Assembly (NCBI RefSeq): GCF_026151205.1
Contig: NC_087075.1
Coordinates: forward strand, 14,645,628 to 14,709,627
Origin: Bolinopsis microptera
Lineage: Eukaryota; Ctenophora; Tentaculata; Lobata; Bolinopsidae
Direction: 5' to 3'
DNA length: 64,000 bases
Below are positions 56,025 to 64,000 of this stretch, one piece after another; the first letter of the stretch is position 1; each line of letters opens with the position of its first letter. The translations under genes and the position numbers were made by a program. Below the pieces are notes generated by a model that searched no databases, was not told the origin of the DNA, and saw only the letters and a program-made list of their open reading frames with translations.

Positions 56025-56591
56025 TGTTCTTATCTGTTGATCCTTAGGTTCAAAGACCACCAAAAAAAATTTCAGCTTCCAACTCTTCCATCTTCGGTCC
56101 CCACCGGCCACGCCCATATTTTATTGGTTTCTTATACAGGTAAAATATCTAGAATCGGCTTTAATAGTATGAAGGAGTAATGTTAGCTGTTTATAATTCG
56201 TTATTCAAATATAAATGTCATGAAGGCATTTCGTTTAATGTGGGTTTTAAGTTCTGATGATGTTGAGAACCACGCCCTTGGATGGCCACGCCCATTTAAG
56301 AAAATTAAATTTCGGGAAACCGTATTATTTTAGTTTTATTGTTTAATGATCTGAATTTTTTTCACATTTCACATTTCCATATGTGATAGTAGTGAATAAA
56401 TTGATGATATAAACGTTCTAAAGTGCTAAAAATATGGTAGAACTACATAATCTCTGGTCGAAAAATATCGTGTCAATTAATGTCAGTATTCCAAAATTTT
56501 GCAAAACTGACATTGACATTAATTGACATTAATTGACATTAATTGACATTAATTGACATTAATTGACATTAATTGACGTTGCATTCCCCCC

Positions 56592-57976
56592 AAAACCCCC
56601 CAGAGAGGGGTCCCTAGTTGCTACCATTCTAAAACCCCCCAGAGAGGGGTCCCTAGTTGCTACCACTCTAAAACCCCCCAGAGAGGGGTCCCTAGTTGCT
56701 ACCATTCTAAAACCCCCCAGAGAGGGGTCCCTAGTTGCTACCACTCTCAAACCCCCCAGAGAGGGGTCCCTAGTTGCTACCATTCTAAAACCCCCCAGAG
56801 AGGGGTCCCTAGTTGCTACCACTCTCAAACCCCCCAGAGAGGGGTCCCTAGTTGCTACTACTCTCAAACCCCCCAGAGAGGGGTCCCTAGTTGCTACCAC
56901 TCTAAAACCCCCAGAGAGGGGACCCCCTAGTTGCTACCACTCTAAAACCCCCGAGAGGGGACCCCTTAGTTGCTACCACTCTAAAACCCCCGAGAGGGGA
57001 CCCCTTAGTTGCTACCACTCTAAAACCCCCGAGAGGGGACCCCTTAGTTGCTACCACTCTAAAACCCCCGAGAGGGGACCCCTTAGTTGCTACCACTCTA
57101 AAACCCCCGAGAGGGGACCCCTTAGTTGCTACCACTCTAAAACCCCCGAGAGGGGACCCCTAGTTGCTACCACTCTCAAACCCCCGAGAGGGGACCCCTT
57201 AGTTGCTACCACTCTAAAACCCCCAGAGAGGGGACCCCCTAGTTGCTACCACTCTCAAACCCCCGAGAGAGGGGTCCCTAGTTGCTACCACTCTCAAACC
57301 CCCCAGAGAGGGTCCCTAGTTGCTACCACTCTAAAACCCCCCAGAGAGGGGTCCCTAGTTGCTACCACTCTCAAACCCCCCAGAGAGGGGACCCCTAGTT
57401 GCTACCACTCTCAAACCCCCGAGAGGGGACCCCTTAGTTGCTACCACTCTCAAACCCCCCAGAGAGGGGTCCCTAGTTACTACTACTCTAAAACCCCCCA
57501 GAGAGGGTCCCTAGTTGCTACCACTCTCAAACCCCCCAGAGAGGGGTCCCTAGTTGCTACCACTCTCAAACCCCCCAGAGAGGGGTCCCTAGTTGCTACC
57601 TTTCTAAAACCCCCCAGAGAGGGGTTCCTAGTTGCTACCACTCTAAAACCCCCCAGAGAGGGGTCCCTAGTTGCTACCATTCTAAAACCCCCCAGAGAGG
57701 GGTCCCTAGTTGCTACCACTCTAAAACCCCCCAGAGAGGGGTCCCTAGTTGCTACCATTCTAAAACCCCCCAGAGAGGGGTCCCTAGTTGCTACCACTCT
57801 AAAACCCCCCAGAGAGGGGTCCCTAGTTGCTACCATTCTAAAACCCCCCAGAGAGGGGTCCCTAGTTGCTACCACTCTCAAACCCCCCAGAGAGGGGTCC
57901 CTAGTTGCTACTACTCTCAAACCCCCCAGAGAGGGGTCCCTAGTTGCTACTACTCTAAAACCCCCCAGAGAGGGGT
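56592..57976 (+). repeat. 38-39-bp satellite, right block
   Basis: Same unit as 50985-52302. An open frame of 485 codons crosses it as a 13-residue periodic peptide (KPPREGSLVATTL), but the phase slips between units, so it is not read as a gene. Confidence 0.95.
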
Positions 57977-58103
57977 CGGCATTGTCTTTACACCGACCCT
58001 TCAAAAACACAGCAACATAAACAGGAGTGATATCTATAATGAACCCCACACATGCACCCCTAACCCCACACATAACGACCTAATTACCAAATCACGTAAT
58101 GAC

Positions 58104-60140
<2,037 letters not shown>

Positions 60141-60240
60141 AGCCCGGCGATGCACATAGCTCATTATATTGCATTCTAATAAACCTGTTTTTAAGCCCTT
60201 ATTGGTGGCCCTCGTGGCCTTTCAATCAATCAATCAAATA
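60141..60240 (+). mobile_element. Possible 3' end of a LINE or SINE
   Basis: AATAAA at about 60179 is followed by GGTGGCCCTCGTGGCC and a terminal (TCAA)n tract ending near 60236. Short tandem tails after a GC-rich hairpin-like end are typical of CR1/L2-type LINEs and their SINEs. The 5' limit is not visible. Confidence 0.4.
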
Positions 60241-60654
60241 ATGCAAAGTGGTAAAGTATAACTCCTCCGTCGCACTCAATAGTGCACTCGGTAAAGTTTG
60301 TACTAATGTATAGCCTGTCGGACAATCGACCTATAAATAAACCTCATTGAGTCCGACGATCCGAAATAATACACCTGAAAGTTTAGGGTGGGGTAATCAA
60401 TCGTTGTCGTGGAAACAGATCCGATCTACTGTTTACTATGTCACTTGTCAGCATGTAGGTTGATGTAGCAAGATTAGCTCCCCCTCTCCTTCTCCTCTCT
60501 TTCTACCTCTTCCCTTTGACGTTACTCGTACTCAATCGATTGTGCGTGATCATGAACCAATTACCAGTCAGTGGTTGACGGCAGGTAATTGATAACTTTG
60601 TCACAACCGCGAGTTTCGCTTCTGTCTTCTAAGAACTTTGTCTCTGTTGCTTCG

Positions 60655-60744
60655 TCACGTGACTGGTAAATGTCACGTGACTGGTAAATGTCACGTGACT
60701 GGTAAATGTCACGTGACTGGTAAATGTCACGTGACTGGTAAATG
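60655..60744 (+). repeat. 18-bp E-box tandem repeat, 5 copies
   Basis: TCACGTGACTGGTAAATG repeated five times; each unit has one CACGTG in a TCACGTGAC context. Confidence 0.9.
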
Positions 60745-62345
60745 GACGCTCTAACATCGGGTGCCGGCAGTATAGTAACCGGGCAATGTAGCCTGATACC
60801 CTGAAATAGGGGCCCCGAGATCCCTGAAGTAGGGAGCCAGCAGCCACCTCTAAATCCTACAATTAGGTCTCACTTCTCTCACTTCTCTCCTCTGTGTGAC
60901 TCTCACTTGGGCCGCTAAAAGTTGTTGTTATTTAGTTGGTGTGAGCAGCCTAAAGCCTTGTTGCATACTCTTCTTTTCTTCGTTGTAGCTGTCAGATTTG
61001 TCTCCCCCTGCTACTGGGGGGCCTGGTCTATTTCCTCCCATATTTGCTTGTATAACTTGGTCATTAACTTTTGTTTTCACGCTCCCGATCGCTCCACTAG
61101 ACTCCTTTACCCTCACTTAGGCTGCTGTAAGTTGTGGCTAAAGGCCCCTGGGACCTGACTTAATTTTACTCTCTCCTTCCTGTAATCAGGAGTTCTGAAG
61201 AAAGGTTTGTTTGGTGTATTAATCCCCCCACTAGTCTCCACTACTGGTCAGAACAACTGTTACAATGCTGGTTACCTTCACACTGCCCTATTCTCGTATA
61301 CTCTACTTTCTTGTGTTTTCATGCTCTATTGGTTTGTTTTGTTCTTCTCTACTCTCCGCCAAGAGGAGCCAAGTATCTCAGGTACATTACACGTTAGTAC
61401 ACAATTACACGTTAGTACACATAACCGTGATACAGAGATCCTCTGTGTCCGTGTGTCCGCGACCGCATGTCCGCGTGTCCGCGTGTCCGTGTGTCCGTAT
61501 GTCCGTGACCTGGTCTACAGAGTCACAACGTGACCATAACTCACGTTATATTTACCTCTGAGTCAGTGGGTTGACGAGCTTGTTTTGAGCTTGTTTTACT
61601 GCCCCGTGCGTATTGTAGTGTAAAAGAATAGAGTATAGTTATTAAGTTAGAGCTTTTATACACTTCAATGCAGTGCTTACAAGTGTTGCTTACAAGTGTG
61701 TAAGTTGAGCATGCTGTGTAAAAACGCAAATGTAACTTTTCTTAATTTCAGTGTCAGTTTCAGCTGGCAATCTCCATGAGGCTGTAGGAACGCAGAAATA
61801 CTCTCAATGTTTTTAACCACGTGCTATTTCTGACATTTTGAAATACGTTCAGATTCAGGCAAGATTATGGTCGCTATTTACAACAATCTGAATGACTTTG
61901 AGAGTAGGCTTAGAATAATTCAATGGCTACTCTCAAACTACGAAGTGTAAAAATGTTGTGGTGTAAAAAATTACGACGACCACTAATTTACCACTAATTG
62001 GTTGTTATGTAAAAGAAGTGTTTACAGGAACGCTCCGAAGCGTAACATAATCGTTTAGCCTAATGACTTTTTGTCACTCGTTTAGGAAACTGAGTTTAAG
62101 TTCTGTTTAAAACTGTGGAGCTAGATATATTTAAATGAAACTCTTTCAAATGAAGAACTTTAAAGAAGCTTTCTTTGTGTAGCACCACGCACGAACTTGC
62201 TTTCCACTAAGAAAGAACCTCTGATCTTATTCGATACTTGCATCGCTCGTTTCATTGGAGCAGAAAATCGAGTATAATATACTCTGGGTGCACTTATTTG
62301 GAAATAAGTAATAACAGCGCTGAAATATAGCGTTTCTTATAAGCT
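60745..62345. other. Intergenic, no gene recognised
   Basis: A 108-codon frame at 61207-61533 has a hydrophobic stretch but no homology I recognise. 61447-61505 is a short (TGTCCG(C/T)G) repeat. Confidence 0.4.
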
Positions 62346-62688
62346 CACTTCAATACCCACTATCTGTCGCATTGTGTCGCACTTCAATACCCACTATCTG
62401 TCGCATTGTGTCGCACTTCAATACCCACTATCTGTCGCATTGTGTCGCACTTCAATACCCACTATCTGTCGCATTGTGTCGCACTTCAATACCCACTATC
62501 TGTCGCATTGTGTCGCACTTCAATACCCACTATCTGTCGCATTGTGTCGCACTTCAATACCCACTATCTGTCGCATTGTGTCGCACTTCAATACCCACTA
62601 TCTGTCGCATTGTGTCGCACTTCAATACCCACTATCTGTCGCATTGTGTCGCACTTCAATACCCACTATCTGTCGCATTGTTTCGCGT
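62346..62688 (+). repeat. 34-bp minisatellite, about 10 near-identical copies
   Basis: Units contain CACTTCAATACCCACTATCT and GTCGCATTGTGTCG. Copies are virtually identical with no spacers, so it is a plain tandem repeat. Confidence 0.95.
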
Positions 62689-64000
62689 GGTCGGCAATGA
62701 GATGGTCCTCTAATTAATATCATCACCATGGTGACGCCACAAAAACTCATAGCATTGTGAAAATGTTTTACATCACTGTTTTTTATAATGAGTAATTTGT
62801 GACATTTTATTTTTCAAGTTGTATTACGTGTGACCCCATAGTGGCACTGCATTTCAGTACTTTGATATATTGCATGTAATAAAGTAAATTATACCATTGC
62901 ACGTGCAACTCTCAACCTGAACCCATTGGCTGGGTCCCCCACGTGACCTATCACGTGACCTATCATCTCTCTCCTGCCTACAGTCCGGCTGATTAATCAG
63001 ACACACCTCAGCTATCCAATCAAAACCCTTCATTTGTAGCACGTGCCATTTGCTGTGATGGAGATCCAATCAAATTGTGCAATTGTTCGCACGTGGATTG
63101 AGCGATATAGTGGTTTATGTTTGGACTGGTTTGGAGGAGATCCTTGTTAGCCAGATCTACCCCTTATATTCTGCTTTTATCTGGTTTTCTGGACGTGCAG
63201 ATAAAAGATTATAATTCAGATATTCTGTGGTGTTTCGTATATGTGCTGCTGATGGAAGAAGTTTGTTCATTTCACGATTTGTTAGGTCTGTTTGCTTGTG
63301 TTTGCTTGTGTTTGCTCGTGTTTGCTTGTGTGTATTAGTATTAGTGCTTGTGGAACGGATAGTGTTTTATATTTCATGGATATCGGCAGCTTATCATCTT
63401 CAGACCACTATGTTAAATATCTATTATCTGGGTAGAGATAACCCCTGTTGTACTTTACCTGCTAAAGCTAGTAGTAGTACTTTACCTGCTAAAGCTAAAG
63501 TAGTACTGTAGTACTTTACCTAGTATCTCACATCAAATGAGAGTCACTGATTGAAGATACATATTTGTGGGCATAAACTGAAGTGCTAATACAAATAAGT
63601 GATCATATCAAGAGTGAACAGTACAGTATGCAATAGATAATATAATATTCCTTATCATATAATCAGTATCTGCGATAACAGTGTTATGTAGGAATTTCCT
63701 GTTTCTATTTGAGCAGTGGTTAACCTGGCAGCTAGCCAACACACGCTTCAGTGTCTATACATTTATCTACACGCCCTTATAATTTATAATAGATAATATT
63801 GTTCCCTAAGGGACTAGAACCTTTTATGTACAGTTTATCTGAGAAATTTGGTTTACATCTTAATTAATAAATCATGATAAATAAGTTACAAGTTACAAGA
63901 AAATCTAAACAGTTTTAGAAAGTTTGGGCACGAGTCTTGTAAAACCCTGTTTACTCACTAGAGTTACAAGAGTTACAAATTATAATTATTGAATTACTAT
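62689..64000. other. Intergenic, no gene recognised
   Basis: Contains a pair of CACGTGACC(T)AT motifs (62941-62962), a short TTTGCT(T/C)GTG repeat (63289-63330) and a duplicated ACTTTACCTGCTAAAGCTA (63453-63500). No supported coding region. Confidence 0.5.

Larger units (their letters stand above)
52303..56591. mobile_element. DNA transposon (8-bp TSD, 28-bp perfect TIRs), host of a copia-like insertion
   Basis: Left terminus GGGGGGAATGCAACGTCAAT continues 8 more bases (52303-52330); the right terminus (56564-56591) is its exact complement. AAAACCCC flanks both ends (52295-52302 and 56592-56599). Next to each terminus is an ATTAATTGACAT tandem repeat. Without the LTR insertion the element is about 807 bp and non-coding. 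An 8-bp duplication is typical of hAT elements (also P); the superfamily is inferred because the termini do not show the usual hAT CAGGG. Confidence 0.75.

Noticed and set aside
56563-58020. 485-codon open frame with 13-residue periodicity (KPPREGSLVATTL)
   Set aside because: It is the 39-bp satellite read through; the phase slips between units, the opposite strand is equally open and the left block shows the same without a start or stop context.
61207-61533. 108-codon frame with a hydrophobic segment and a possible donor after TCTCAG
   Set aside because: No homology recognised and no partner exon found; could be an exon but the evidence is too thin.

Overview
The window is eukaryotic and most likely comes from an invertebrate animal. 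It carries one spliced 19-exon gene with GT/AG introns, retroelements of three classes (LINE, Penelope-like, copia-like) and a very heavy load of mini- and microsatellites. The taxon cannot be fixed from this sequence alone; a marine or early-branching metazoan is a guess.

Positions 121-17945 (+) hold a bHLH-PAS transcription factor of the ARNT/tango-BMAL/cycle class. I reconstructed 19 exons whose splice phases all agree; they encode about 816 aa: acidic/basic N-terminus, bHLH, PAS-A, PAS-B, and a long Gln-rich C-terminal half. Its introns are full of minisatellites, several of which sit exactly on splice sites. One is an array of about 29 copies of a complete 3' splice site before exon 3. 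Another is an array of 9 extra copies of the exon-5 donor. A third is a duplicated exon-11 donor that would add 14 residues in frame to PAS-B. A 5'-truncated LINE is inserted in the 4.6 kb intron 10.

Positions 17.9-23.5 kb are non-coding: a CACGTG (E-box) array bracketed by inverted repeats, and a CpG-rich inverted-repeat element family. At 23.5-27.8 kb lie an intronless gene for a 23-residue STPR-type repeat protein, a 5'-truncated LINE reverse transcriptase, and a Penelope-like element (RT plus GIY-YIG) on the minus strand. AT-rich, apparently gene-free DNA follows to 30.7 kb.

Positions 30.8-39.3 kb are a 20-bp satellite whose consensus looks heavily corrupted and which is bracketed by long poly-G runs. 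Positions 39.9-50.9 kb hold AT-rich DNA, a 3.3 kb 50-bp satellite and a 1.76 kb 8-bp satellite. At 51.0-58.0 kb there is a nested structure: a 39-bp satellite, split by a DNA transposon (28-bp perfect terminal inverted repeats, 8-bp target duplication), which is itself split by a copia-like LTR element (150-bp LTRs, 5-bp target duplication) that has lost protease and most of integrase. The last 6 kb contains (CT)n, small tandem arrays including an E-box array, and no recognisable gene.

The only host genes I can support are the bHLH-PAS factor and, with less certainty, the STPR-repeat protein. Everything else recognisable is mobile or repetitive. All family assignments come from motif recognition, not searches.
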